The notes under the pieces: model-generated | The model's database searches: none | Told to the model about the DNA's origin: nothing | The model's input: the letters and a program-made list of their open reading frames with translations, nothing else | From: Acidobacteriota bacterium | GTDB lineage: Bacteria; Acidobacteriota; Vicinamibacteria; Fen-336 | Assembly (NCBI GenBank): GCA_003223555.1 | Contig: QHVM01000021.1 | Coordinates: 1 to 42,876, forward strand | Length of the DNA: 42,876 nucleotides | Reading direction: 5' to 3' | Translations under genes and position numbers: made by a program | Part shown: positions 15,023 to 24,322 of the stretch, piece by piece | How the letters are laid out: each line of letters opens with the position of its first letter | Position numbering within the stretch: position 1 is the stretch's first letter

Positions 15023-17357
15023 GTGCCCTCGCCTCGCGACGCGCTGCGGGCTCTTCTTCCGTTCGCGGCCCACGCGCTGGCGCGCGAGGTCGATGCCGCC
15101 GCGGGCCTCCTCCTCCGCTCGACCCTCGACCTGCCCGACTTCGTCCGGCAGGCCCTGCGCCTCGTCGACCCCATCGCGTTGCTCGGACACGTCGCGGCCT
15201 GGACGGCCGGAGGAGCCGTCTTCTGGCTCACGCTCGCTCTTCTTCGCTCGCGGCGCGAGGGCGCGTCGCTCGCCGCGGCCCTCCCGGCCACCTCGAGCGG
15301 ATTCGCGCCGCTCTACCTGAGACCCGTCCTCACCCTCCTCGCCCTGGCGGCGCTCGCCCTCCGGCCGTCCTACCCCTACGGGTTCACGCTGCCGGTGGCC
15401 CTCACCCAGGATCTCGCGGTTGCGCAGGACGCCGCGGCGCTGGCCGCGCTGGTGGCCGCGAACGTCCCGCCGCTCCGGCTTCCGGCGCCCGGCGCGGCCT
15501 CGCTGGGCCTCATCGCTTTCATCGCCTACGCGCTGGTGACGCCCCCGTGGGCCCGGCACTGGGATGGGCATCCGGGCAACGAGCCGAAGACCCTGCGCAT
15601 GGCAGTGGCGCTCGGGCACGGCCTGACCCTCGACGTCGAGGGGGTGAGCGCGGCGATGGAGGCCCTCCCGACGCGCGGCCTTGCGGCCTCCGCCCGCGAC
15701 GCGGCGGCCACCGTGATGGGGGAGTCGACCCGCATGATCGCGGCGCTGGCCCACGGTCCGCGCGCGCTCGGCGCCTCGGCGATCGGGGCCACGCGCATCA
15801 CCCGTCAGACCGTGCGCGGCAAAGAAGGCGGCGTGTATCACGTCCTCGCCCCTGGAGTCTCGGCGCTCATCGCCCCCGCGCTACGAATCGACCGGGCGCT
15901 GAACCTGCGGCGCGGCGCCTGGGGACGGCTCGGCGTCACTCTGCTTCTGTGGAACGCACTGGCGGCCGCGCTCGTCTCGGCGCTGTTCCTCCTCGCTCGC
16001 GACGCCACCGGCCGTCCCGCCCTGGCCGCTGCGCTGGCCGCCGGCTTCGCCTTCACGCCGCCCTTCCTCTTCTACTTCTTCCAGTTCTATCCGGAGATGC
16101 TGGGCGCCCTGGGGTTGACGCTCGCCCTGCGGGCGATCCTCTTTGGCGCGTGGTGGACGAGCGGCACGATGGCGTGGCTGGGCCCGCTCCTGGCGTTCCT
16201 GCCCTGGCTGCACCAGAAGTTCCTGCCGGTGTGGGTGGTCCTGGTCGCGATGGCGGCCGTCAAGGCGGTCGACGAGATGGTGAGCCTCCGCGCGCTGCTG
16301 TGGCTGGCCGTCCCTCAGCTCGCGAGCGCGTATCTCTTCGCCCTCTACAACTTCGCCATCACCGGCAGCGCCCGGCCCGACGCCCTCTACCTCGCCTGGG
16401 GCCCGGGCGGTGTCAGCTCGGCCCGCATGGGGCAGGGGCTGTTCGGTCTCCTCCTGGACGCCCGCTACGGGATCCTTCCCTACGCGCCGGTCTACCTGTT
16501 CGCCGCCGGCGGAGCGCTCCTGCGGGGCCGGGCACCCTCACGCCTGCGGTGGGCCCTGCCCGCGATGGCGGCGTACTACGTGACCGTGGCCTCGGCCGAC
16601 AACTGGAGCGGCGCCGTGTGCAACCTCGGACGCTACTTCATGCCGGTAGCGCCCTGGCTGGCCGCGGCGGTCGCGGCGGCCCTGGCCGCCGCCGGCCGCC
16701 GGCGCGGCGTGCTGGCCGTCGCCCTCGCGCTCGTCGGCTGGACCGCTCTGTTCGCGGCCGCGCTGTGGGCCGACCCCCACGCTGCCAACGACTGCGCCCT
16801 GCTCCTCAACCGCAGCGCATTCGCCGACGGCAATCTCTACGTCCCCAACCTGTTCCTGCGCACGTGGAGCGAGGCCGCCCCCGGCCTCTTCGTGCGCATA
16901 GGCGTATGGCTGCTGCTCGTCGCCACCGCCGGGCTCTGGATCCGGCGGGCGGCGGCCGGTCGAGGCGGCCGCTCGCCGGTACGCGCGCTGGCCGGGCTGG
17001 CCGCCGTGGTCCTGCCCGCGGTTCCCGGAAGTGATGGGCCTGGGGCCGGGCGCGGCCGCGTTCCTGTCCGGTGCGGTGACCGTGGAGGAGAACCGGGCCC
17101 GGGCCAGGGCGGGCGTCGTGGAGCTGCTCGTGCGCTCGCGAGAGCCGCGCTCCGAGGTGACCGTATGGGCCGAAGGTGAAGGCACGCTCCGGGCGGCCGG
17201 GCGGCCCGCGGTGGTCCTGCCCGGCCGCGAGGTCGTCCTGACGGTGCCGCTCGACCCGATCGCGACGCTGCGGGGACGGCGCGGCGGCAGCGAGTTGCTG
17301 GCCCGCCAGCGCCTGGCGATCGATACCACGGGAGAGGTCGTGCTCCGCCTGAGATGA
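15023..17357 (+). pseudogene. polytopic glycosyltransferase-like membrane protein, frameshifted near its C-terminus
   Basis: From GTG 15023 one frame encodes about 665 sensible residues with roughly eleven hydrophobic helices (for example LLFLLARD-, FLFYFFQFYPEMLGALGLTLALR, PQLASAYLFALYNFAITG). This is the layout of an integral-membrane glycosyltransferase or related envelope protein. Near 17022 the frame turns into Gly/Arg-rich nonsense that ends at 17179. A different frame opens at FPEVMGLGPGAAAF and runs to 17357 with a beta-rich C-terminal domain (AGVVELLVRSREP ... EVVLTVPLDP). One extra base in GCGGTTCC (17018-17025) would explain it. It could instead be two genes, the second starting at GTG 17031. 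Function beyond membrane transferase is not recognisable. Confidence 0.65.
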
Positions 17358-17410
17358 AGGACCAGGCGCTCGGGCGAGCGCAGGGGAACGTGGAGCCCCC
17401 TGCCGGATCG

Positions 17411-18244
17411 TCAACCCGCGGAGCGACCGGGTCCACGTGGTGCGGAGGGCTCGCCGTCCCCGCCGAGGCACTGCTCGAAGAAGAGCAGAGTATCCTCGAG
17501 GTGGGTGCTCCAGTAGCCCCAGTCGTGGGCGCCCGGGAACTCGTCGTACCGGTGGTCGATGCCCTGGCGGACGAGCTCCTCGTGCAGGCGCCGGCTGGCG
17601 TCGAGAAGCGGGTCGTCGGTGCCGCAGTCGAAGCGGATGGGAGGCAGGGACGCGCGATGGCGGGCGATCCACACCCCGACGAACGGCTCCTCGGCCAGGT
17701 AGCTGCCCGGCTCCTCGGCAAAGCGCTCCATGTCGTTCAGCCGGGTGATCGGCGAGTGGGCCGAGACGCTGCGGACGGATCCCCCGTATTTCGCGCCCAG
17801 GCGTAGCGCCCCGTATCCGCCGATGGACAGGCCGCCGAGCAGAAGCGCGGGGCCCAGCTCGGGCACGATCTCCCGCACGCAGCCGACGACGTCCTCCATG
17901 ATCCACCGCTCGTAGTCGCCGTGCGCGTGGGGGACGAAGCCGGTGTCGTCGGCCCACCGCCCGTCGGCGGGCATGGCCAGGACCATGGGTCGGATCCGGC
18001 CGTCGTCGATGAGCCGCCGTGCGGTGCGGTCGGCGCCGCCCTGGGCGGCCCAGGCCCAATGGCTGCCGTACACGCCGTTGAGCAGGATGACGAGGGGCAT
18101 GCGCACGTGCTCCCCCGGCGGCACGAACAACGTGACCTCGCCCCGGCCCCCGAGGGCCGGGCTCTCGAAGGTCAAGACCCGGAGGTGAGCGTTGTGCGGC
18201 TGCGCGCTCGACAGGGCCACGTCCCGGTAGGAGCCGACCGTCAT
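17411..18244 (-). CDS. esterase D/antigen-85-type alpha/beta hydrolase
   Basis: A putative serine esterase of 277 residues. The nucleophile elbow GGLSIGGYG (Ser140), the acid in CGTDDPLLD, and the His in FPGAHDWGYW form the catalytic triad. It lacks a signal peptide and is probably cytoplasmic. I chose ATG 18244 because GGAGGAGACGGGG lies just before it (GGAGG 7-8 nt upstream). An upstream ATG at 18259 would add five residues but has no ribosome site and sits only a few nt after a TAGGCT -10 (18271-18266). It runs divergently from the ABC operon. Substrate unknown. Confidence 0.87.
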   Translation of the reverse strand: MTVGSYRDVALSSAQPHNAHLRVLTFESPALGGRGEVTLFVPPGEHVRMPLVILLNGVYGSHWAWAAQGGADRTARRLIDDGRIRPMVLAMPADGRWADDTGFVPHAHGDYERWIMEDVVGCVREIVPELGPALLLGGLSIGGYGALRLGAKYGGSVRSVSAHSPITRLNDMERFAEEPGSYLAEEPFVGVWIARHRASLPPIRFDCGTDDPLLDASRRLHEELVRQGIDHRYDEFPGAHDWGYWSTHLEDTLLFFEQCLGGDGEPSAPRGPGRSAG

Positions 18245-18338
18245 CCCCGTCTCCTCCATGCTTCAGCCTACCTCGGTCCGTCGCGTTTCTGCCACAATGG
18301 CGGAACTTCGGGTTGCGGAGGGACGTTCCTTGGGGGGG

Positions 18339-19214
18339 ATGGCCGAGGCACCGCTCGTCGAGTTCAAGGACCTGTGCGTGTCCTACGGCCCGGTCCAGGC
18401 CCTTTCCGGCGTCAGCGGCGCGTTCCTTCCCGGGCCCACCGGCCTGCTCGGGCCCAACGGCGCCGGCAAGACGACGCTGCTCAAGACCCTCCTCGGCTTC
18501 CTCGAGCCGGAGCGCGGCTCGCTGAGCGCCTTCGGCCTCGACCCCGTCCGGCAGCCCCTCGAGGTGCGCCGCCGCATCGGCTACATGCCGGAGGTGGACT
18601 GCCACCTGCCCGGCATGACCGCCGCCGCCTTCGTGGCCTTCGCCGGCGAGCTGTCGGGGATGCCGCGCGACGAGGCGGTCAGCCGGGCCCACGAGGTCCT
18701 CTACTACGTGGGGCTGGGGGAGGCCCGCTACCGCACCGTCGACACCTACTCGACGGGCATGAAGCAGCGGGTCAAGCTGGCCCAGGCCCTCGTCCACGAC
18801 CCCGACCTGCTGCTGCTCGACGAGCCCACCAACGGCCTCGACCCCGCCGGCCGCGAAGAGATGCTGGCCCTCGTCCGCGACGTCTCGGATCGGCGGCAGA
18901 TGAGCCTCATCCTCTGCTCCCACCTGCTGCGGGACGTGGAGCAGGTATGCGAGAACGTCATCGTCTTCAACCTGGGCCGGGTGGCGGCCTCCGGCCGCAT
19001 CGCAGACCTGACCGGGCCCCGTCGATCCGTCTACGACGTGCGGGTGAAGGGCGATCCGGCCGCCTTCCTCACCGACCTCAAGGACCACGGCTGCGAATGG
19101 CGGGAAGGCCGCACCGCGCGCGAGGCTGGAGTGCAGGTGCGCTTCCTCCGCCCGGGGGCGGAGACGCTGGAAGACGTGTTCCTGCGCGCCCTCGGCCACG
19201 AAGCGGAAGGCTGA
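18339..19214 (+). CDS. ABC transporter ATP-binding protein (first)
   Basis: A 291-residue ATPase of the ABC-2 exporter type (NatA/CcmA-like). Walker A is GPNGAGKTT (38-46), the signature is YSTGMKQRVKLAQAL, and Walker B is LLLLDEPTNGLDP. A C-terminal extension (RRSVYDVRVKGDPAAFLTDL...) is typical of this group. The open frame begins earlier, at 18258, but ATG 18339 has GGGGGG directly upstream and fits family N-termini. It heads an operon of ATPase, permease, ATPase, permease and an envelope protein. Confidence 0.93.
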   Translation: MAEAPLVEFKDLCVSYGPVQALSGVSGAFLPGPTGLLGPNGAGKTTLLKTLLGFLEPERGSLSAFGLDPVRQPLEVRRRIGYMPEVDCHLPGMTAAAFVAFAGELSGMPRDEAVSRAHEVLYYVGLGEARYRTVDTYSTGMKQRVKLAQALVHDPDLLLLDEPTNGLDPAGREEMLALVRDVSDRRQMSLILCSHLLRDVEQVCENVIVFNLGRVAASGRIADLTGPRRSVYDVRVKGDPAAFLTDLKDHGCEWREGRTAREAGVQVRFLRPGAETLEDVFLRALGHEAEG

Positions 19215-19233
19215 CCGGCCGGTCCGCGCTGAA

Positions 19234-20079
19234 ATGCCGATCTACGAGCAGACGTACCGGAGGCACGAAGCGCGCGGTCCGCTGCGGCGCGTCCGCTTCT
19301 GGCCCATCACCCGGGAGGCCCTGCGCCTCATCCTCGCCCGGCGGTGGTTCCTCGCCCTGCTCGCCGCCGCCGGACTGCCCTTCGTGGTCCAGGTGATCCG
19401 CATCTACGTGGTGACGCGCTTCCCGCAGGCGAACCAGTTCCTGCCCGTCGACGGCCGCCTCTTCGGCGAGCTGCTGGCGTGGCAGGCCCTCTTCACGATG
19501 TTCATCACCATCTTCGGCGGCGCGGGGCTCGTCGCCAACGACCTGCGCACGGGCGCCATCCTCGTCTACCTCTCCCGTCCCCTCACCCGGCGCGACTACG
19601 TGATCGGCAAGCTGGGCGTGCTCCTGGCCCTGAACCTCGCGGTGACGCTCCTTCCCGGCCTGATGCTGTACCTCGTCGCCCTCTCACTGGCCCCCGACCT
19701 GTTCTGGAAGTGGAGCCTGGCCTGGATCGCGCCCGCGGTGGTGGCCCAGTCGCTGGCGATATCGATCGTGATGAGCCTCGTCGCCCTCGCCGTGTCGTCG
19801 CTGTCGCGCAGCGCGCGGGTGGCCGGCCTCGGCTTCTTCGGTCTCTTGATCGGGCTCGAGGTCGCGCGGGGCATCCTCTACGCCCTCTATCGCCGCCCGG
19901 AGACCGCCCTCCTCTCGCTGCAAGCCGACCTGCGCTCGCTGGGGGTGGCGCTGTTCGGGCTCACCGAGCGCGCGGTCACCCTGCCGTGGGCGTACGCGGC
20001 CGCGATGCTCGTAACGGTGTCGATCGCCTGCCTGCTGATCCTGCGCTCGCGGGTGCGCGCGGTCGAGATCGTCCAGTGA
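19234..20079 (+). CDS. ABC-2 type transporter permease (first)
   Basis: A 281-residue integral membrane protein with six hydrophobic segments (for example WFLALLAAAGLPFVVQVIRI and LGFFGLLIGLEVARGILYAL). The cytoplasmic sequence GLVANDLRTGAILVYLSRPLTRRDYVIGK is the hallmark of ABC-2 permeases with the NatB-like layout. It presumably pairs with the preceding ATPase. It starts 19 nt after that stop. The GTG of the next gene overlaps its stop (GTGA). The exported substrate is unknown. Confidence 0.9.
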   Translation: MPIYEQTYRRHEARGPLRRVRFWPITREALRLILARRWFLALLAAAGLPFVVQVIRIYVVTRFPQANQFLPVDGRLFGELLAWQALFTMFITIFGGAGLVANDLRTGAILVYLSRPLTRRDYVIGKLGVLLALNLAVTLLPGLMLYLVALSLAPDLFWKWSLAWIAPAVVAQSLAISIVMSLVALAVSSLSRSARVAGLGFFGLLIGLEVARGILYALYRRPETALLSLQADLRSLGVALFGLTERAVTLPWAYAAAMLVTVSIACLLILRSRVRAVEIVQ

Positions 20080-20996
20080 GCGCGACATTGGAGCTTCTCC
20101 GCGCCTCGCGCTGGTACGGCCAGGTGATCGCGCTCAACGACGTGACGACCGCGATCGAGCCCGGCGTCACCGGCCTGCTGGGGCCCAACGGCGCCGGAAA
20201 GTCGACGTTCCTGAAGCTCCTGGCCGGCCAGCTCGCCCCCAGCCAGGGCGAGGTGAAGGTCCTGGGCCGGCCGGCCTGGGGCTCTCCCGAGCTGTTCCAC
20301 CGCGTCGGCCTCTGCCCCGAGGTGGACGCGTTCTGGGAGCAGCTCACCGGCCTGCAGTTCCTCCTCGCTCTGCTGCGGCTCACCGGCTACGACGAGGCCG
20401 ACTGCCGCCAGCGGGCCGAGAACGCGCTCCACCAGGTGGCGCTCCTCGACGCCAAGGACCGCAAGATCGGCGGGTACAGCAAGGGCATGCGGCAGCGGGT
20501 GAAGCTGGCCCAGGCCCTGGCCCACGACCCGGAGGTGCTGCTGCTCGACGAGCCGGTCTCCGGCATGGACCCGGTGAACCGCCGCCGGGTCGTGGACCTC
20601 GTGCGGCGGCTGGGGCGGGAGGGGCGGACGGTCGTCGTCTCCAGCCACATCCTGCACGAGGTGGAGGCGATGACCCGCCGCGTGCTGCTCATCCACAACG
20701 GCCGGATCCTGGCCGAGGGCGACGTGCGGGAGATCCGTGACCTCATGGACGAGCATCCCCACACCGTCGCGCTGCGCGCCCGCGATACCCGGGCCCTGGC
20801 GCGCCCCGTGGTCGGATTGCCCCACGTGCTCTCCCTGACCTTCGGCGCCGAGGGCGAGTGGCTCACCGTGCAGACCGCCCGGCCCGACGAGCTGTACGGC
20901 AACCTGCTCGAGGCGGCCGAAGAGTCCGGCGTCACCGAGATGTACTCTCCCGACGAGAACCTGGAATCGGTCTTCCGCTACCTGGTGGCGAGGTGA
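20076..20996 (+). CDS. ABC transporter ATP-binding protein (second)
   Basis: A 306-residue ATPase paralogous to the one at 18339. Walker A GPNGAGKST (36-44), signature YSKGMRQRVKLAQAL and Walker B VLLLDEPVSGMDP are intact, and the switch H is in VVVSSHILHEVEAM. The GTG start overlaps the permease stop by 4 nt, and its own stop overlaps the second permease the same way. Two divergent ATPases in one operon suggest a heterodimeric ABC-2 exporter of four chains, or two tandem half-systems. Confidence 0.93.
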   Translation: MSATLELLRASRWYGQVIALNDVTTAIEPGVTGLLGPNGAGKSTFLKLLAGQLAPSQGEVKVLGRPAWGSPELFHRVGLCPEVDAFWEQLTGLQFLLALLRLTGYDEADCRQRAENALHQVALLDAKDRKIGGYSKGMRQRVKLAQALAHDPEVLLLDEPVSGMDPVNRRRVVDLVRRLGREGRTVVVSSHILHEVEAMTRRVLLIHNGRILAEGDVREIRDLMDEHPHTVALRARDTRALARPVVGLPHVLSLTFGAEGEWLTVQTARPDELYGNLLEAAEESGVTEMYSPDENLESVFRYLVAR

Positions 20997-21799
20997 GGGA
21001 CACCTCGCGGCCGGTCCCGTTCGGCCGCGCCGCCCGGGGCGTCTTCGACCTCGCCCTCGAGGGCATGGTGTGGAGCCGGCGCAGCGTGCTCATGGCGGTC
21101 CTGGTGGGCCTGCCCGTCGTCATTGCGATCATCTATCGTGTCTTTCTGCCCGCTCAACTGAAACCGCGACTCACGCCCTTCGAGCTCTACGGAGGGCTGG
21201 TGGTGTTCGTCTACCTGCGCAACCTGTTGCCGCTGGTGGCATTGTTCTACGCGACCGCCCTCGTCGCCGACGAGGTGGAAGGCAAGACGCTGACCTATCT
21301 CCTGACGCGGCCGATACGTCGGGAGGCGATCCTGGCCGGCAAGTTCGCGGCCTACGTCGCCACCACCTTGAGCCTGGCCCTGCCGGCGGTGGTGCTGACG
21401 TTCTTCATCCTCCTCACCTCCCGCGGCCGCGCCGGCCTGGGGGGCGCCGTGCCGGACCTGCTGCGCGACCTGGGGGTGCTGGCCCTGGCGCTCCTCGTCT
21501 ATGGGGCCCTCTTCACTCTCCTGGGCGTCCTCCTGAAGCGGCCGGTGATCCCCGGGCTGTTCTTCCTCTTCGTGTGGGAGCTGGTGGCGAACCTGCCCGG
21601 CTACCTCCCGCGTTTGACGCTCACCGCCTATCTGCGATCACTCGTCCGACACCGGCCGGCCGAGGAGGGCATCTCGGAGATCTTCGGCCAGGTCCTGCCC
21701 TCCGCCTTGTGCCTGGAGGTGCTGGCGGCGGCGGTGGTCGTCTTCCTGGCCGCCGCGGCCTGGATCTTTTCCACCCGCGAATACGTTATGGAGCAGTAG
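20993..21799 (+). CDS. ABC-2 type transporter permease (second)
   Basis: A 268-residue membrane protein with about six segments. LVADEVEGKTLTYLLTRPIRREAILAGKF is the ABC-2 permease signature. GTG 20993 overlaps the preceding stop (GTGA). It shares the layout but little detailed sequence with the first permease, consistent with an asymmetric exporter. Start chosen for coupling; the next in-frame Met lies well inside the protein. Confidence 0.88.
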   Translation: MRDTSRPVPFGRAARGVFDLALEGMVWSRRSVLMAVLVGLPVVIAIIYRVFLPAQLKPRLTPFELYGGLVVFVYLRNLLPLVALFYATALVADEVEGKTLTYLLTRPIRREAILAGKFAAYVATTLSLALPAVVLTFFILLTSRGRAGLGGAVPDLLRDLGVLALALLVYGALFTLLGVLLKRPVIPGLFFLFVWELVANLPGYLPRLTLTAYLRSLVRHRPAEEGISEIFGQVLPSALCLEVLAAAVVVFLAAAAWIFSTREYVMEQ

Positions 21800-21802
21800 G
21801 CC

Positions 21803-21808
21803 TACAAT
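21803..21808 (+). promoter_or_regulatory. possible internal -10 before the last gene of the ABC operon
   Basis: TACAAT at 21803-21808, shortly after the permease stop and 20 nt before the SD GGAGG (21818-21822) and ATG 21828, may give the last gene an extra promoter. Confidence 0.35.
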
Positions 21809-21827
21809 TGTGCCTCCGGAGGCTCTC

Positions 21828-22816
21828 ATGACACGCAGCCGTCTGGTCGTCCTGTCGTCCCTCGTCGTGGTCGGGGTCGGTGTCGTGGGGGCTCTCGGCG
21901 CCCTCTACCTCGACCCCGCCCGGGCCGCGGTGGGTCCGCTGCCCGCCGAGGGACTGGCCCTGCCCAGCGACACCCGGTTCGTCCTCGGCTTCGACGTCCG
22001 CCGCTTCGTCAGGGCCCCGGACGGCCCCCGGCCTTCGTGGACCTGGAGGAGAAGACCGGCCTCAACCCGGAGCGCGACGTCGACCGCATCGTCGTCGCCG
22101 GCCGCGGGACCGAGAAGGGCCCGGAGGGCGGGATCGTCCTGGCCAGCGGCCGCTTCGACCGCACGAAGCTGTCGCGGGCCATCGAGACCCAGACCAAGGG
22201 CGTGACCACCAAGAGCCACGGAGGCACGACCGTCTATCTGTTCCGCGAGGGCTCGCGGCGGGGCGCGGCCGCGGCGGCGTTCCTCGACGACGACACGCTC
22301 GTGCTCGGCTCGCAGCCGAGCGTCGAGGCGACGATCAGCAACCACGCCGGCGGCAAGGCCCCGCTGCGGGCCAACGCGGGCCTGGTGGCGTTGCTCGAGG
22401 GCGTCAAGCCGGGAGCGACGTTCTGGGCGGTGGGGGACCAGAGCGTGCTCTCCAAGCTGCCGCTCAGCCTGCCCGCTCCCGGCGGCGAGGGGGCGTCGGT
22501 CGCCATTCCGCCCGTCAAGAGCGTGGTCGTGACGGGCGACCTCGACCCGGTCGTGGCGCTGGAGATGACGGGCGAGGCGGCCGACGCCAGGGCCGCCCAG
22601 AACCTGGCCGACGTGGTCCGCGGCCTGGTCGCGCTGGCCAGCCTGCAGGCCGGCCAGCGCCCGGAGCTGAAGGAGCTGGCCTCGGCGGTGAGCGTCACCA
22701 CCGACGACACCCGCGTCCACGTCAACCTGCGGGTGCCCTACGAGCTGCTGGACTCGCTGGCGCCGAAGCGGCCCGCAACCTCCAGCGCGGAGCCTTCTCC
22801 CGGAGCCGGTCGGTAG
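21828..22816 (+). pseudogene. anchored envelope protein of unknown function, frameshifted
   Basis: The start ATG 21828 has GGAGG 6 nt upstream. Residues 5-30 form a signal or anchor helix (VVLSSLVVVGVGVVGALGALYL). The sequence then reads LALPSDTRFVLGFDVRRFVRAP until about 22028, where a C-rich run precedes nonsense. A second frame continues sensibly (FVDLEEKTGLNPERDVDRIVVAG ... VPYELLDSLAPK) to 22816. One base gained or lost near 22020-22035 explains it. The pattern 'LGFDVRRFV ... EKTGLNPERDVDRVVVA' matches an uncharacterised family that I recall from Acidobacteriota. It ends the ABC operon, so it may be an envelope partner of that exporter. Confidence 0.65.
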
Positions 22817-22824
22817 CGCGGGCG

Positions 22825-23098
22825 GGTCTCAGGGGGCGTGCCACCAGCACGCCGGCCAAGGCTGCGAGCGGAGCGCGATTCACTCGCGCGTAGCGAGCGG
22901 GGGGTTCTCAGGGGGCATGCCGCCAGCACGCCCGGCCAGGCTGCGAGCGGAGCGCGATTCACTCGCGCGGAGCGAGCGGGGGGTCTGGGGGGCGCGCCGC
23001 TAGCGCCCCCCAGCTCATTGAGGACCGGAGCGCGATTCACTCGCGCGGAGCGAGCGGGGGGTCTGGGGGGCGCGCCGCTAGCGCCCCCCAGCTCAATA
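22825..23098. repeat. tandem array, three and a half units of 78-79 bp, each with two hairpins
   Basis: Units start at 22825, 22903, 22982 and 23060 (the last is partial). Each full unit holds GAGCGCGATTCACTCGCGCG (22871, 22950 and 23028), which folds as GCGCGA/TCGCGC, followed by GAGCGAGCGGGG or similar. A second stem is GGGGGGCGC/GCGCCCCCC in units 3 and 4, replaced by a related GGGGGC..TGCC form in units 1 and 2. The array lies between two convergent genes and even supplies the stop codon of the porin gene at 23093. It is probably a dispersed palindromic element that also ends transcription on both strands. Confidence 0.85.
23065..23089. terminator. bidirectional hairpin at the convergent gene ends
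   Basis: GGGGGGCGC (23065-23073) and GCGCCCCCC (23081-23089) pair perfectly around a 7-nt loop. It lies just past the stop of the minus-strand porin gene and serves both directions. It also occurs in the previous repeat unit (22987-23011). No T-run follows. Confidence 0.45.
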
Positions 23099-24229
23099 GA
23101 CTACGCGGAACTCGGTGCGGTAGCGCCTGACCCAGTGTCCCCGCTCCTCGGGGCGGGGGCTGTCCTTGAAGCGCTGGAGCTGGCCCACGACGTGGACGGC
23201 CATGTGGTCGGCCACCTTCACGCCGAGGTCCCCGCGGTGGCCGCGCCAGCCCGTCGACCAGAAGAAGTCGTCGGTGGCGTAGGCGGCGACGGTGGCGTCC
23301 TTGTCCACGCGGGCGAAGGTGTACTCGCCGCGCACGCGTGCGCTCTGCGTCGAGCCCAGGACGGCGGCCAGCCAGAGCCCCTCGTTGTTCTTCTGGGGCG
23401 CTTCGCCGGCCGCACGCGCCGTCTTGCTGGCGCCGAAGTTCCGGCTCAGATCGGCCACGAACTGGAGCGGCACGCCGCCGTCACGCCGGTAGCGGACGAT
23501 GGCGTCGGCGACGTCGTAGTCCTCGAACAGCAGGCCGTCCCGACGGCTGTTCTGCCGGCGGATCCGGGCCTCGATCCCGCCGACGCGGGTGAAGCGGAGG
23601 AACGAGGCGCGCAGCTCGACGCGCCCGTGCTCGCCGGCCCCGAAGAAGCCGGCCCCCGAGGCCATGAGCAGTCCCGCCCCGTCGTCGTCGAAGACGTGGC
23701 TGCCGCGGGCGCCGAGGAGGGTCAGGCCCATGCGGGGCCGGCCGGCCTCGTCGTGCGACTCGAGGGTGAGCGCCCCGCCCTGCGGCCGCAGGTCGCGGTC
23801 CCAGAGCATCTCGGTGAGCCCCACCGGCATCTCGAAGCGCCCGCCCTCGAGCCGGAGCCCGCGCGTGAGCTGGAGGCGGGCGAAGGCGAGGTCGACGCGC
23901 GCGTCCCGCGAGCGGTAGTTGTCGCGGATGATCGTGGCCGACGGCTCGTGGTTCCGGTCGCTGCCGTAGGCGAAGTTGAAGCCCAGGCCCAGGGTCAGCT
24001 TGTCGAGGCGGGCCTCCCCGCGGGGCCGCAGCCGGACGCTCGCCCGATCATCGTTGTGGTAGCGGCCGGCGGCGTCGAAGATCCGCGAGGTCCACTCCTC
24101 CCGCTCGAACCCGTCGGCCTTGACCTTGAAGCTGTACTCCTTCTCGGGCTGGAAGATGGGGGCCGCTTCCTGGGCCGGGGCGGGCGCGGCGGCGAGGACG
24201 AGGACGAGCGCGGCCGGTCCACGTCGCAT
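23093..24229 (-). CDS. outer-membrane beta-barrel, porin-like protein
   Basis: A 378-residue exported protein. MRRGPAALVLVLAAAPAPAQ is a signal peptide with an AQ-type cleavage site. The rest alternates amphipathic strands with charged turns (for example RGLRLEGGRFEMPVGLTEML and SARVRGEYTFARV) and ends in aromatic VVY, the usual C-terminal barrel signal. It resembles 'putative porin' families. The substrate is unknown. Its promoter is the extended -10 TGCTAGACT at 24247-24239, ending 9 nt before the start, so the leader is very short. The stop falls within the tandem repeat. Confidence 0.8.
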   Translation of the reverse strand: MRRGPAALVLVLAAAPAPAQEAAPIFQPEKEYSFKVKADGFEREEWTSRIFDAAGRYHNDDRASVRLRPRGEARLDKLTLGLGFNFAYGSDRNHEPSATIIRDNYRSRDARVDLAFARLQLTRGLRLEGGRFEMPVGLTEMLWDRDLRPQGGALTLESHDEAGRPRMGLTLLGARGSHVFDDDGAGLLMASGAGFFGAGEHGRVELRASFLRFTRVGGIEARIRRQNSRRDGLLFEDYDVADAIVRYRRDGGVPLQFVADLSRNFGASKTARAAGEAPQKNNEGLWLAAVLGSTQSARVRGEYTFARVDKDATVAAYATDDFFWSTGWRGHRGDLGVKVADHMAVHVVGQLQRFKDSPRPEERGHWVRRYRTEFRVVY

Positions 24230-24238
24230 GCGAGGGCG

Positions 24239-24247
24239 AGTCTAGCA
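24239..24247 (-). promoter_or_regulatory. extended -10 for the porin gene
   Basis: On the minus strand TGCTAGACT (24247-24239) lies 9 nt before ATG 24229, implying a leader of only a few bases. Confidence 0.5.
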
Positions 24248-24322
24248 CGGCCCCGGCGGCCGCCCGCCGAGTTGGCACGCGCCGCGGGCGCCGATACCAT
24301 TCCGGGAGGGAGGCTCGCGAGG

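Noticed and set aside
22825-23098. CRISPR array
   Set aside because: Only three and a half units; units are 78-79 bp with palindromes and no distinct spacers; no cas genes.
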